A stretch of 64,000 nt of DNA from Amycolatopsis keratiniphila subsp. keratiniphila (GCF_001620365.2 NZ_LQMT02000020.1:83852-147851); one strand, 5' to 3'. Positions 42,701-51,495 are shown, counted from the first letter of the stretch. Notes: generated by a model from the sequence alone, not told the origin. Program-made: numbers and translations.

Positions 42701-43348
42701 GTAGACGTCGTACCCCGCGACGCCGGTGTTGTCGGTCGAAGCCGACCACGTCAGCCGGATCTTGCCGCTCGACGGCTCGGTGTAGGCGAGGTTGCCGGGC
42801 GCGGACGGCGGTTGCGTGTCACCGCCCGCCGGACCGTGCACCGCGAACTCCGAGAGCTGGGCCGCGGGCCAGCCGGTGTTCGCGGTGATGTTCAGCCGTA
42901 CGAACCGGGTGTTCCCGGTGACGTCGAGGGTGACGGTGTTACCCGTCGCCGGGTCGAACCGGTGGCCCGCCGACGGGACGAGATCGCTGAAGCTCGCGCC
43001 GTTCCCACTGCCCTGCACCGAGAACTTCTGCGTGCGGGCTTCCCAGCCGGAAGGCAGTTTCAGCACGAGCCGGGCGATATTCGTGGCCGCGCCGAGGTCG
43101 GCCTGGATCCATTGCGGGAACTGGTTGTTCGTGCTTTCCCAGTAGGTGGCCTGGCTCCCGTCGCCGACGTTCGAAACGGCGTAACCGGGCAGCTGGCTGC
43201 TGGCGGTGTACGTCGCGTCGGCCGCTTCGGCGGCGGCAGGAGTCGCGAGAGCCGTTGGGGCTTCGCTCGCGGCCATGGCGGGTGGAGCCAACAGCATGGA
43301 CAAGGCGACAAAGGTCACCGCGCGCATCAGTGGGCGCTTCGTTCTCAT
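39770..43348 (-). CDS. Secreted multi-domain alpha-1,3-glucanase (GH87-type)
   Basis: A 1192-residue secreted protein. Signal peptide (ends PPAMAASEA), discoidin F5/8C domain (about 45-180), fibronectin type III (about 185-275), second F5/8C domain (about 280-415), two CARDB domains (PDLTVSGVSWSPENP; SDLVAATAWSPNNP), a carbohydrate-binding beta-sandwich (YEAEDGVVAGGA) and a C-terminal right-handed beta-helix (FLPPGQYPMTSKVTVYG; then TNVDNTTVKNSRIRDMF and ARSTGDDSFALF with catalytic-type Asp pairs). This is the layout of GH87 mycodextranase/alpha-1,3-glucanase, which attacks fungal cell-wall glucan. Start ATG at 43348. It fits with the chitinases downstream as fungal-wall-degrading equipment. 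Confidence 0.85.
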   Translation of the reverse strand: MRTKRPLMRAVTFVALSMLLAPPAMAASEAPTALATPAAAEAADATYTASSQLPGYAVSNVGDGSQATYWESTNNQFPQWIQADLGAATNIARLVLKLPSGWEARTQKFSVQGSGNGASFSDLVPSAGHRFDPATGNTVTLDVTGNTRFVRLNITANTGWPAAQLSEFAVHGPAGGDTQPPSAPGNLAYTEPSSGKIRLTWSASTDNTGVAGYDVYANGQPRGSVAGDVLTYTDDQPESATVAYSVRARDAAGNQSPSSGTVTRTGTRAGTNLALGKPITASSVQHSYVAANANDDSVTTYWEGAAYPNLLSVALGSNADLDRVVVKLNPDPAWAQRTQTIAVEGRDQGAAAFTTLVPAQTYTFTPSSGNAVTIPVSGRAADVRLRITANSGAPGGQAAEFQVFGVPAPNPDLTVSGVSWSPENPVETDSITVSATVRNAGTAASGATNVNLYLGTAKVGTAPVGALAAGASATVSADIGPREAGSHQITAKVDEANAVVEQDEANNSYTGATALVVSPVQSSDLVAATAWSPNNPTPGSTVTFSATVRNQGTVASAGGAHGVTVTITDQNGAVVKTLSGSYSGAIAAGATAPPVTIGTWTAGNGRYTVKTVVANDANELPAKQGNNTSTQALFVGRGANMPYDMYEAEDGVVAGGASVIGPNRKIGDLAGEASGRKAVTLNSTGASVEFTTRAATNTLVTRFSMPDAAGGGGQNSTLNVYVDGTFLKAIDLTSRHAWLYGPEASPQNSPGAGPARHIYDEASMMLGTTVPAGHKIKLQKDAGNGLNYAIDFVNFELATAAANPDPARYAVPAGFTQQDVQAALDKVRQDPNLTGVFLPPGQYPMTSKVTVYGKPITVVGAGPWFTRFTAPAGQENTDIGFDAQASASGSTFRGFAVFGNYTSRIDGPGKVFNFTNVTNMTIDDIWVEHQMCLLWATNVDNTTVKNSRIRDMFADGLNFTNGSTGNRVTNNEARSTGDDSFALFAATDLNAGNQYDNVFENLTVLLPWRAAGLAVYGGYGNTFRNLYIADTLTYSGITISSLDFGYPFLGFGPQPTTVQNVSLVRTGGHFWGQQTFPAIWMFSASKEFRGIRVSDVDIQSPTYSGIMFQTKYTGNRPENPVEDTVLTNVSITGAHRSGDEFDAKSGIGIWVNELPEPGQGPAVGSATFTGLTLSDNAEDIRNTTSTFTINRD

Positions 43349-43607
43349 GACATTCCTCTGTTCCGGGAGGGGACTGAGCGGAATCTTCCTGACTCTTGTC
43401 ATGTTCTTGCGCTGAAATGTTCAAGAATTACAGCCCATGGGACGCCGCAAGTCAACGGCCGGGGCAAAATCGCGTGACCGGCCGGAAACCCGCTGCTAAC
43501 GTCCGGCCCGACCAGGTGCTTTCCCGGAAAGAAGGAGAACGGCGTGCGCCGAGCTGTCGAGTCCCCGAGCCGTATGGACCTTTCGACAGCCCTGGAGCCG
43601 TTCATCC

Positions 43608-45497
43608 ATGGAGTACCTGAACCTCGGAATCCTCGCCCATGTCGACGCCGGTAAGACGAGCCTGACGGAGCGCCTGCTCCATCACACCGGTGCCATCGGC
43701 ACCCTCGGCCGCGTCGACGCCGGGGACACCCGCACCGACACGATGGACCTGGAACGCCGTCGCGGCATCACCATCCGCTCGGCCGTCGTGGCCTTCCGCG
43801 TCGGCGACCTGCGCGTCAACCTGATCGACACCCCCGGCCATCCGGACTTCATCGCCGAGGTCGAACGCGCGCTGCGTGTGCTCGACGGTGTCGTCCTCGT
43901 CGTGTCCGCCGTCGAGGGTGTGCAGGCACAGACCCGGGTGCTCATGCGCGCGCTCAAACGGCTGCGGATCCCCGTGCTGATCTTCGTCAACAAGATCGAC
44001 CGGGCGGGCGCCCGCGACAACGGCCTCCTCGGCGATCTCGCCGAACGCCTCGGCGTCGCCTGCGTGCCGATGTCCGAAGTCGACGGCATCGGTACGGCGA
44101 GCGCGAAGGTGCGGCCGCTCTCGCCGTCGTCCAGGCAGGCCGAGCAGCTCGCCGAGCACAGCGACGCCTTCCTCACCGCGTATCTCGAAGACACATTGAC
44201 GGCCCAGGACTACCAGGACGAGATCGTCCGCCAGACCCGGCTCGGCGTCGTCTCCCCTGTCTACTTCGGTTCCGCGCGCAGCGGCGAAGGAATCGCCGAG
44301 CTGACTTCGGGCATCCGCGAATTCCTTGCAGGAGCGGGGAAACCCGCGCCCGACGACAGGTTGCGCGCCGCGGTGTTCAAGATCGAACGCGGCCGCGCGC
44401 ACGAGAAGATCGCTTATGTCCGCGTGTTCTCCGGCGAGCTCGGCGCACGGGACCACGTCCCGTTCCACCGCCCTGGCGGGACGTTCACCGCGGAGGCGAA
44501 GGTGAGCGCGGTGCGCGTCTTCGAACTCGGCGACGAGACCGTCGAGGGCCGCGCGAGGGCCGGGCAGATCGCCAAGGTCACCGGGCTCAAGGAGATCCGG
44601 ATCGGCGACCTCGTCGGTGTCCCCGATGACGAGCGCGCGTCCACGCAGTTCCCGCCGCCCGCCTTGGAAACCGTGGTCATCCCGGCCGGACCCGCCGAGA
44701 CGGCGGCGGTGTTCACCGCTCTGCAGGAACTGGCGGAGCAGGATCCGCTGATCACCGTCCGGCAGGACGACGAGACCCGCCGGATCTCGGTGCGGCTCTA
44801 CGGCGAAGTGCAGAAGGAGATCATCGCGGAGACACTCGCCATCGAGCACGGCCTCGACGTCGGCTTCAGCCTCACCCGGCCAGTCTGCGTCGAGCGGCCG
44901 ATCGGCACGGGGCATTCGGTGTGGCTCATCACGGAGAAGCGGAATCCGCACTTCGCCACGGTCGGGCTCCGGGTAGGCCCCGGCGCCCCCGGATCGGGCC
45001 TGACCTTCGGCCTCGACGTCGAACTCGGTTCCCTCCCGCTCGCCTTCCACAAGGCCATCGAGGAGACCGTCGACGCGACACTGCGGCGGGGCCGGTCCGG
45101 CAGGGAGGTGATCGACTGCGTCGTGACCGTCACCCATACCGGTTACTTCAGCCCTGTCAGCGCGGCGGGCGATTTCCGCAAGGTCACCCCGTTCGTACTG
45201 GAAGAGGCGCTGCGGGACGCGGGCACCGAGGTGCTCGAACCGGTCAGCCGGATCGAGGTGGAACTGCCGGCCGGCTCCGTGACCGCGACGCTTTCCCGGC
45301 TGGTCGAAGGCGGCGGGACCGTCACCGGCTCGGTGGTGCGCGGTGACCGGGCCGAGCTGACGGGCCTGCTTCCGCTCGGCGAGGTCGCCCGGTTCGAGCA
45401 GCACCTGCCCGGGCTCACCCACGGCGAAGGCCTGATGACCACCGAACCGGCGGGCTACCGGCCCGGGGTTAGCCCGAATCGGCCAATACCCGGCTAG
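43608..45497 (+). CDS. Tet(M)/Otr(A)-like ribosomal protection GTPase
   Basis: A 629-residue EF-G-like GTPase. G1 AHVDAGKTSLTERLL (near residue 10), G2 RRRGITI, G3 DTPGHPDF, G4 NKIDRAG. Domains II-V follow. The length and the YLNLGILAHVDAGKTSLTE start match the ribosomal protection proteins (TetM, TetO, OtrA), which remove tetracycline from ribosomes, rather than housekeeping EF-G (about 700 residues). Actinomycetes often carry such genes without making tetracyclines; resistance to a particular drug is not implied. ATG at 43608. Confidence 0.9.
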   Translation: MEYLNLGILAHVDAGKTSLTERLLHHTGAIGTLGRVDAGDTRTDTMDLERRRGITIRSAVVAFRVGDLRVNLIDTPGHPDFIAEVERALRVLDGVVLVVSAVEGVQAQTRVLMRALKRLRIPVLIFVNKIDRAGARDNGLLGDLAERLGVACVPMSEVDGIGTASAKVRPLSPSSRQAEQLAEHSDAFLTAYLEDTLTAQDYQDEIVRQTRLGVVSPVYFGSARSGEGIAELTSGIREFLAGAGKPAPDDRLRAAVFKIERGRAHEKIAYVRVFSGELGARDHVPFHRPGGTFTAEAKVSAVRVFELGDETVEGRARAGQIAKVTGLKEIRIGDLVGVPDDERASTQFPPPALETVVIPAGPAETAAVFTALQELAEQDPLITVRQDDETRRISVRLYGEVQKEIIAETLAIEHGLDVGFSLTRPVCVERPIGTGHSVWLITEKRNPHFATVGLRVGPGAPGSGLTFGLDVELGSLPLAFHKAIEETVDATLRRGRSGREVIDCVVTVTHTGYFSPVSAAGDFRKVTPFVLEEALRDAGTEVLEPVSRIEVELPAGSVTATLSRLVEGGGTVTGSVVRGDRAELTGLLPLGEVARFEQHLPGLTHGEGLMTTEPAGYRPGVSPNRPIPG

Positions 45498-45519
45498 CCG
45501 GAACGAGTACGTTCTTGAT

Positions 45520-45540
45520 GGACGGCGAAATCCGCCGTCC
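45520..45540. terminator. Short hairpin after the GTPase gene
   Basis: GGACGGCG (45520-45527) pairs with CGCCGTCC (45533-45540), 22 bases past the stop. It could be a terminator or part of the leader of the following GAF-ANTAR gene, whose ATG is 16 bases on. Confidence 0.45.
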
Positions 45541-45556
45541 GAGGGAAAGGGCCACG

Positions 45557-46300
45557 ATGGATCAGTTTCGCGACACCGCTTCGGCGTTGCGGGAACTCAC
45601 GGAGTCGATGCGGCTCGACGAGCCCCGCGACGAGTTGCTGGAACGGGTGGCGAAGAAGGTGGTCGGCCTGCTCCCCGGAGCGGACGCGGCCACGGTGACG
45701 CTGTACTCCGACGGCGAACCGAGCACCGTCGCTTCCACCGACGAGTCCCTGCTCCCCCTGGACAAGGCGCAGTACAGCGCGGACGAGGGCCCCTGCCTGA
45801 AAGCCGCCGAAAGCGGGACGATCGTCCGGACCCTGCTGGACGCCGACGCGGCCGCCCGCTGGCCGGACTTCACCACCACCGCCGACCTGCTCGGCGTGCG
45901 GACCTCGCTGTCCTGCCCGTTGTTCGTCCCGGACGAGTCCCACTTCAAGCGGCGTGAGACCGAGCCGCTGTCCGGCGCGCTCAACATCTGGAGCTTCCAG
46001 GAGAACGCCTTCGATCCGGTGGAGGCGGCCCTGGTCGCGATGTTCACCTCGGCGATCTCGGCGATCATCCTGACCGCGTCACGCTGGGCCGCCGCCGAAC
46101 GGCAGGCGGAGACCCTGGTCGCCGCGCTGGAGACCAGGGACGCCATCGCCACCGCGAAGGGAATCGTGATGGCACGTCTGGAGCTGAACGCCGAGGAAGC
46201 CTTCCGCTGGCTCACCGAGGCGTCACAGCACACGAACCGCAAGATCCGGGAGATCTCGGTGCTGATCGCGGAAGACCCGGGCGCGGTCTTCGGCCGCTAG
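45557..46300 (+). CDS. GAF-ANTAR antitermination regulator
   Basis: A 247-residue protein with an N-terminal GAF sensor domain (about 15-165: VAKKVVGLLPGADAATVTLYS, DEGPCLKAAESG) and a C-terminal ANTAR RNA-binding domain (about 180-240: ALETRDAIATAKGIVMARLE, EEAFRWLTEASQHTNRKIRE). ANTAR proteins bind dual-hexaloop RNA hairpins to prevent termination. No such dual hairpin was recognised in the adjacent DNA. The stop overlaps the convergent oxidoreductase stop by 4 bases. Confidence 0.92.
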   Translation: MDQFRDTASALRELTESMRLDEPRDELLERVAKKVVGLLPGADAATVTLYSDGEPSTVASTDESLLPLDKAQYSADEGPCLKAAESGTIVRTLLDADAAARWPDFTTTADLLGVRTSLSCPLFVPDESHFKRRETEPLSGALNIWSFQENAFDPVEAALVAMFTSAISAIILTASRWAAAERQAETLVAALETRDAIATAKGIVMARLELNAEEAFRWLTEASQHTNRKIREISVLIAEDPGAVFGR

Positions 46301-47436
46301 GCCAGCGGGATCCGGCGGCCCTCGCGTGAGGACTCGAGGCCGGCTTCCGCGAGCCTGATGCCGCGCACCCCGGCCATGAAGTCGTAGGGGTGCGGTGCGT
46401 CGTCCACGACGTGGCGGATGAACTGCTCCCACTGGGCGCGGAAACCGTTGCCGAAGTCCTCGTTGTCCGGCACTTCCTGCCACTGCGACCGATAGGACCG
46501 GGTCTCCGCGAGGTCCGGGTTCCACACCGGCTTCGGCGTGGCCTCCCTCGGCTGGATGACGCATTTGTGCAGACCGGCGACCGCGCTGCCCTTGGTGCCG
46601 TCGACCTGGAACTCCACCAGTTCGTCGCGGTGCACCCGCACGCACCAGGACGAGTTGAGCTGGGCGACGACCCCGCCGTCGAGCTCGAAGATCGCGTACG
46701 CGGAGTCGTCGGCCGTGGCCGCGTACCGGTCGCCCTTCTCGTCGACGCGCTCCGGGATGTGGGTGACGGCCTTCGCGGTCACGGCGTTGACGGCGCCGAA
46801 GAGGTTCTCCAGCACGTAGTTCCAGTGGCAGAACATGTCGACCACGATGCCGCCGCCGTCTTCGGCGCGGTAGTTCCAGCTGGGACGCTGCGCCGCCTGC
46901 CAGTCGCCCTCGAAGACCCAGTAACCGAACTCGCCGCGCACGGAGAGGATCCGGCCGAAGAATCCGCTGTCGATCAGTCGCTTCAGCTTGAGCAGACCGG
47001 GCAGGTACAGCTTGTCGTGGACGACGCCGTTCTTGACCCCGGCCGCCTCGGCGTGCTTCGCCAGCGCGAGCGCGCCTTCGACCGACTCGGCCACCGGCTT
47101 CTCGGTGTAGATGTGCTTGCCCGCGTCGATGGCGCGGACGATCGACTTCTCGCGGACCGCGGTCAGCTGCGCGTCGAAGTAGAGCGGGAGGTCTTCGTCG
47201 CCGAGCGCGGCGTCGAGGTCGGTGGTCCAGCGGGTCAGCCCGTGCCGGGTGGCGATCTCTTCGAGCTTGTCCGCGTTGCGCCCCACCAGGACCGGCTCCA
47301 GCTGGACCCGCGAACCGTCGGCCAGCTCGACCCCGCCGGCCTCCCTGATCGCCAGGACCGAGCGCACCAGGTGCTGCCGATAGCCCATCCGCCCGGTGAC
47401 GCCGTTCATCACGACGCCGAGTTTCCGCGTGGTCAT
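46297..47436 (-). CDS. Gfo/Idh/MocA-family oxidoreductase
   Basis: A 379-residue NAD(P)-dependent sugar or inositol-type dehydrogenase. The Rossmann start is LGVVMNGVTGRMGYRQHLVRS, an unusual MNGVTGRMG loop instead of GxGxxG. EKP (IYTEKPVAES) is the family hallmark, and the C-terminal domain has GGGIVVDMFCHWNYVLEN with the catalytic-type Asp/His. Two GAAAGCGCTTTC sites lie directly upstream (47449-47485), which indicates LacI-type control by a sugar signal. Substrate unknown. Confidence 0.9.
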   Translation of the reverse strand: MTTRKLGVVMNGVTGRMGYRQHLVRSVLAIREAGGVELADGSRVQLEPVLVGRNADKLEEIATRHGLTRWTTDLDAALGDEDLPLYFDAQLTAVREKSIVRAIDAGKHIYTEKPVAESVEGALALAKHAEAAGVKNGVVHDKLYLPGLLKLKRLIDSGFFGRILSVRGEFGYWVFEGDWQAAQRPSWNYRAEDGGGIVVDMFCHWNYVLENLFGAVNAVTAKAVTHIPERVDEKGDRYAATADDSAYAIFELDGGVVAQLNSSWCVRVHRDELVEFQVDGTKGSAVAGLHKCVIQPREATPKPVWNPDLAETRSYRSQWQEVPDNEDFGNGFRAQWEQFIRHVVDDAPHPYDFMAGVRGIRLAEAGLESSREGRRIPLA

Positions 47437-47448
47437 CCGTTCTCCTTT

Positions 47449-47485
47449 GAAAGCGCTTTCCTGCCCACATCCTGAAAGCGCTTTC
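47449..47485. promoter_or_regulatory. Tandem LacI-family operators
   Basis: GAAAGCGCTTTC occurs at 47449-47460 and again at 47474-47485, 25 bp centre to centre. Both are perfect dyads with the CG centre typical of LacI/GalR-type repressors. They lie just upstream of the oxidoreductase start (47436). No LacI gene is in the window. Confidence 0.8.
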
Positions 47486-47525
47486 TCGACCTGTCAAGAC
47501 CGATGCGAGGAAAGTCCCTTCCGGC

Positions 47526-47897
47526 TCAGGAAGCGGGATCGTAGGCGCGGACCGCGTCGAGATATTCGGTGATGGCGTCCCGGTTGCGGAGCAGGCATTC
47601 GGCCCGCCGGGTCATCCGGTCCCGCTCGGCCTCCAGGGTTTCGAGCATCTCCGCGGTCGCGTCCGGGAAGTAGATCTGCCGGGGTTTGTCCAGGCACGGC
47701 AGGATCTGCTTGATGATCCTGGTCGGCAGGCCGGCGTCGAGCAGGCCGCGGACCTGGATGACCCGGTCGACCGAAGGTTCGGCGTAGTCGCGGTAGCCGT
47801 TGGCCAGCCGCTCCGAGACGATGAGACCCTGCTCTTCGTAGTACCGCAGCAGACGGCGCGACGTCCCCGTCCGCTCCGCCAGCTCCCCGATCCGCAT
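47526..47897 (-). CDS. MerR-family regulator
   Basis: A 123-residue MerR protein: MRIGELAERTGTSRRLLRYYEEQGLI at the start (winged HTH), then GYRDYAEPSVDRVIQVRGLLDAGLP and a C-terminal dimerisation helix. There is no Cys cluster for metal binding; the only Cys are in ILPCLD and AECLL. The ligand is probably organic. Divergent from the MFS exporter at 47962 with an imperfect dyad in the 64-bp spacer, so it likely controls that exporter. Confidence 0.92.
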   Translation of the reverse strand: MRIGELAERTGTSRRLLRYYEEQGLIVSERLANGYRDYAEPSVDRVIQVRGLLDAGLPTRIIKQILPCLDKPRQIYFPDATAEMLETLEAERDRMTRRAECLLRNRDAITEYLDAVRAYDPAS

Positions 47898-47924
47898 GTG
47901 CGCCACCTCACCCCGGCCGACTTG

Positions 47925-47946
47925 ACCTTCACATCTATGTGATGGT
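47925..47946. promoter_or_regulatory. Probable MerR operator
   Basis: ACCTTCACAT (47925-47934) faces ATGTGATGGT (47937-47946), one mismatch. It overlaps a -35-like TTGACC (47922-47927) oriented toward the MFS gene, as MerR operators usually do. Confidence 0.65.
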
Positions 47947-47961
47947 TCGAGCATACGGACC

Positions 47962-49188
47962 ATGACTTCGAAACTCCCGCTCGGCGCGCTGCTCGCGCTG
48001 ACCACGGCGGCGTTCGTCACCGTCCTGACCGAGGCACTGCCCGCCGGTGTGCTGCCCGCGATGAGCGCCGGGCTCGGCGTCGGTGAAGCCGCGACCGGGC
48101 AGCTGGTGACGGTGTACGCGATCGGCACCGCACTGACCGCCATCCCGCTCTCCGCCGCGACCGCGGGCTGGCGGCGCAAACGCTTGCTCCTGGCCGGAGT
48201 GGCCGGGTTCGCCGTCGCCAACACGGTCACGGCGCTGTCCACGAACTATCCCCTGACCCTCGGCGCGCGGTTCGTCGCCGGGATCGCGGCGGGCGTCGTG
48301 TGGGCGCTGCTGGCCGGTTACGCCCGGCGGCTGGCGCCGGAGCCGGTGCGGGGCAAGGCGATCGCCATCGTGATGACCGGTATCCCGCTCGCGCTCTCGC
48401 TCGGCATCCCCGCCGGCACGTTCCTGGGCGGCGTCTTCGGCTGGCAGGTGACGTTCTCCCTGATGTCGGTGCTCGCGCTCGGCGTGCTGGGCTGGATCGC
48501 GGTGGGTGTCCCCGATTTCCCCGGGCAGGACAAGAGCGGCAGGCTCCCGGTGCGCAAGACCCTAACCGTGCCCGGCGTCGCCGCGGTGCTGTTCGTGACG
48601 CTGACGTTCGTGCTGGCGCACAACATCCTCTACACCTACATCGCCACCTTCCTCGAACACGTGTCGATGGGCGGCTCGGTCGATCGGTTCCTGCTGGTGT
48701 TCGGGCTGGCTTCGATGGCAGGCATCTGGCTCGTCGGCGTCCACATCGACCGGCGGCTGCGGGCATTGACCGTCGCGGGCACCGTGCTCGTAGCGCTCGG
48801 GGCGACCATTTTGGCTCTACTGGGCGAAAATCCGGCTCTGGTCTACGTCGCGGCGACGCTGTGGGGGCTCGGCTGGGGCGGTGTGCCGACACTGCTGCAG
48901 ACCGCCGCCGCGCGGGCGGGCGACAAGGGCGGTGCGGCGGACATCGCACAGGCCATGCTGGTCACCCTGTGGAACGCGGCGATGGCGGGCGGCGGGATCG
49001 CCGGTGGCGTCCTCCTCGACGGTTTCGGTGCCGAGTCGTTCCCCTGGAGTGTCCTGGTGCTGCTCGTGCCGACGTTGGCCGTGGTGCTGGTGGCGCGACG
49101 GCACGGGTTCACAGCGGCAGTTCCGGATGGCTCCGGATCGCCTCGAGAACCAGGTCGACCGCGGCGCGAGGCGCGGACCCGCGCCTGA
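47962..49188 (+). CDS. MFS transporter (DHA1, Bcr/AraJ-like efflux)
   Basis: A 408-residue transporter with 12 predicted transmembrane segments. It has TEALPAGVLPAMSAGLGVGE in the first loop, GWRRKRLLLAG after TM2 and WALLAGYARRLAPEPVRGKA in motif-A-like position, as in arabinose-efflux/Bcr-like drug exporters. Controlled probably by the divergent MerR. Its 3' end overlaps the convergent LysR gene by 80 bases. Confidence 0.9.
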   Translation: MTSKLPLGALLALTTAAFVTVLTEALPAGVLPAMSAGLGVGEAATGQLVTVYAIGTALTAIPLSAATAGWRRKRLLLAGVAGFAVANTVTALSTNYPLTLGARFVAGIAAGVVWALLAGYARRLAPEPVRGKAIAIVMTGIPLALSLGIPAGTFLGGVFGWQVTFSLMSVLALGVLGWIAVGVPDFPGQDKSGRLPVRKTLTVPGVAAVLFVTLTFVLAHNILYTYIATFLEHVSMGGSVDRFLLVFGLASMAGIWLVGVHIDRRLRALTVAGTVLVALGATILALLGENPALVYVAATLWGLGWGGVPTLLQTAAARAGDKGGAADIAQAMLVTLWNAAMAGGGIAGGVLLDGFGAESFPWSVLVLLVPTLAVVLVARRHGFTAAVPDGSGSPREPGRPRREARTRA

Positions 49189-50015
49189 TCGCCGCGGTGA
49201 TGGAGCGATCGACCGGCGTCGCGAGCTCGCGGGTGGCGACGCGGTAGCGCTTGTCGACGGCGAGGCCGGGCAGGAGCGCGATCGAAAGCCCGGCCTCGAC
49301 GTGCTGCAAGGTCATCATGTAGTTGCTGAACCGGGCGATCACGCGCGGCTCGAAACCGGCTTCACGGCAGAGCCGGGTGGCGAGGTTCGCCATGTACGAC
49401 TGTGGGATGTCGAACGCCCAGGGCTCGCTCGCGTAGGCCGCGAGGTCGGCGGGACCCCGGCCCGCGGCCGGATGACCGGGCGGGACGACGAGCACGATCG
49501 GGTCGGTCGCGAGTGGTACCAGGTCGATGTCCGGCCCGAGCGGCTGCTCGACGAAATCCGTGGTCGTGATGATGACGTCGGCGTCGCCGACCCGGAGCGC
49601 GGGCATGCTGACGTGCGGTTCGAGTTCGAGCAGTTCGATCTGGAGGCTCGGATGCGACCGGGCCAGCCGGTTCACCGCGGGGACGGCGATGGTGTGGATC
49701 GCGCTCTGGAAGGCGCCGAGGCGGACGTGCCCTGCGGGCCCCTCGCCGAGGCCGCGCAACTCAGCCTCGACGGTGTCCATGTGGTCGAGGATCGCTCGCG
49801 CTCGGCGCGCCAGCATGCGTCCTGCCGGAGTCAGCCGGACACGGCGGCCGGTGCGTTCCAGCAGTTGCGTACGCGTCTCGGCCTCCAGGACCGCGAGCTG
49901 CTGGGACACGCTCGACGCGCTCAGGTTGGCCGCCTTCGCGACCGCGCGGACGGTGCCGAGCGTGTCGAGCCTGCTCAGCAGGCTGAGCCTCCACGGGTTG
50001 AGCATGGCACCCATT
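49109..50015 (-). CDS. LysR-family regulator (DgdR-like position)
   Basis: A 302-residue LysR protein (299 if the second ATG at 50006 is used). HTH: LDTLGTVRAVAKAANLSASSVSQQLAVLE. The effector domain begins about residue 90 (GHVRLGAFQSAIHTIAVPAV). It is divergent from the dialkylglycine-decarboxylase-like gene, 77 bases away, and so is likely its regulator. The long frame that continues upstream of 50015 is antisense to that enzyme and not part of this gene. Confidence 0.9.
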
Positions 50016-50092
50016 GTTGTACGGATCAGCCGAACAGCACAGCCGGAATCGTGAGCTGGACGTGTCGCTCGGCACCGGCTTACCGTCGGAAC

Positions 50093-51421
50093 ATGGCTGC
50101 TCCCCTCACCGACCTGTCCACCGCCGACCGTTTCTGGGCCGACGCCGACCGGCACCTCGTGCGCTACGCCGGGGCCGGCGATTTCACCCGCGAGATCATC
50201 GACCACGCCGCCGGGAGCTACCTGTTCACCGAGTCCGGGCGGCGGATCCTCGACTTCACCTCCGGGCAGATGAGCGCGATCCTCGGGCATTCGCATCCGG
50301 AGATCGTCGAGACCGTGCGGCGGCAGATCGGCTCGCTGGACCATCTGTTCAGCGGGATGCTGAGCCGCCCCGTCGTCGACCTCGCGCGACGGCTGGCGGA
50401 GACCCTGCCGTCGCCGCTGGAGAAGGCGCTGCTGCTGACCACCGGCGCGGAGTCGAACGAGGCCGCGATCCGGATGGCGAAACTGGTGACCGGGAAGCAC
50501 GAGATCGTGTCGTTCGCCCGGTCGTGGCACGGCATGACGCAAGCGGCGGCGAACGCGACCTACAGCGCGGGCCGCAAGGGCTACGGCCCGACCGCGCCCG
50601 GCAACTTCGCCATTCCCGCGCCGAACTCGTATCGGCCGGATTTCGTCGGCCCGGACGGGGAACTGGACTGGAAACGCCAGCTGGACTTCGGGTTCGAGAT
50701 GATCGACGCCCAGTCCGTCGGCAGTCTCGCGGCGTGCATCGTCGAGCCGATCCTCAGCTCGGGCGGGATCATCGAGCCGCCGGTGGGGTATTTCGCCGCC
50801 CTGCGAGAGAAATGCCGTGAGCGCGGGATGTTGCTGATCCTCGACGAGGCGCAGACCGGCTTGTGCCGCACGGGAAACTGGTACGCCTTCGAACGCGACG
50901 GCATCGTCCCCGACATCCTCACGCTGTCCAAGACGCTGGGTGCCGGTCTCCCGCTGGCGGCGGTGATCACGAGCGCGGAAATCGAGCAGGAAGCGCACGA
51001 CCGCGGCTATCTGTTCTTCACCACGCACGTCGCGGACCCGCTGGTGGCGGCCGTCGGGAACACCGTGCTCGACGTCCTCACCCGCGACCGGCTCGACGAA
51101 CGCGCCACTGACCTGGGCGCCTTCCTCCGCCGCGGCCTCGACGACATCGCCGCCCGTCATCCCGTCGTCGGCGACATCCGGGGACGGGGGCTGCTGGTCG
51201 GCGTGGAACTCGTCGCGGACCGGGCCACGAAACGCAGCTCCGACGAACTGGGCGCGCTGGTCACGCGACGCTGCCTCGAACTGGGGCTGCACATGAACAT
51301 CGTGCAGTTGCCGGGGATGGGCGGGGTCTTCCGGATCGCTCCCCCGCTGACGGCCACCGAAGACGAACTGGCGGAGGGGCTTGAGGTGCTGGACAAGGCG
51401 ATCGGGGACGCAAGCGCGTAA
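50093..51421 (+). CDS. Class III PLP aminotransferase, 2,2-dialkylglycine-decarboxylase-like
   Basis: A 442-residue fold-type I PLP enzyme. ILDFTSGQMSAILGHSHPEIV matches dialkylglycine decarboxylase, including the Gln that favours decarboxylation in that enzyme. TTGAESNEAAIRMAK binds the phosphate, LLILDEAQTGLCRTG holds the PLP-ring Asp, and LSKTLGAGLPLAAV carries the Schiff-base Lys. Family members decarboxylate 2,2-dialkylglycines such as aminoisobutyrate and transaminate to pyruvate. The divergent LysR is in the same place as DgdR in Burkholderia. Activity on other amino acids cannot be excluded. Confidence 0.88.
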   Translation: MAAPLTDLSTADRFWADADRHLVRYAGAGDFTREIIDHAAGSYLFTESGRRILDFTSGQMSAILGHSHPEIVETVRRQIGSLDHLFSGMLSRPVVDLARRLAETLPSPLEKALLLTTGAESNEAAIRMAKLVTGKHEIVSFARSWHGMTQAAANATYSAGRKGYGPTAPGNFAIPAPNSYRPDFVGPDGELDWKRQLDFGFEMIDAQSVGSLAACIVEPILSSGGIIEPPVGYFAALREKCRERGMLLILDEAQTGLCRTGNWYAFERDGIVPDILTLSKTLGAGLPLAAVITSAEIEQEAHDRGYLFFTTHVADPLVAAVGNTVLDVLTRDRLDERATDLGAFLRRGLDDIAARHPVVGDIRGRGLLVGVELVADRATKRSSDELGALVTRRCLELGLHMNIVQLPGMGGVFRIAPPLTATEDELAEGLEVLDKAIGDASA

Positions 51422-51447
51422 AAGGCAAGCCGGTCTTGGGGCGCGCT

Positions 51448-51495
51448 GGTCGTGAGTGGCGTTTCGGGTTCTAACCCGAAACGCCACTCACGACC
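51448..51495. terminator. 23-bp perfect palindrome, convergent genes
   Basis: Arms 51448-51470 and 51473-51495 are perfectly complementary around a 2-base loop. The stop codon of the minus-strand hydrolase (51488-51490) is inside the right arm. The arm phrase GTGAGTGGCG recurs at 63979. Confidence 0.85.

Noticed and set aside
40562..43477. Very long plus-strand open frame (about 970 codons) across the glucanase gene
   Set aside because: It is the antisense of a well-supported secreted GH87-type gene; its translation is Arg/Asp/Gly-rich without any domain, typical of high-GC shadow frames.
43608..45497. Housekeeping elongation factor G
   Set aside because: The length (629) and N-terminus are those of ribosomal protection proteins; no rps12/rps7/tuf genes are adjacent.
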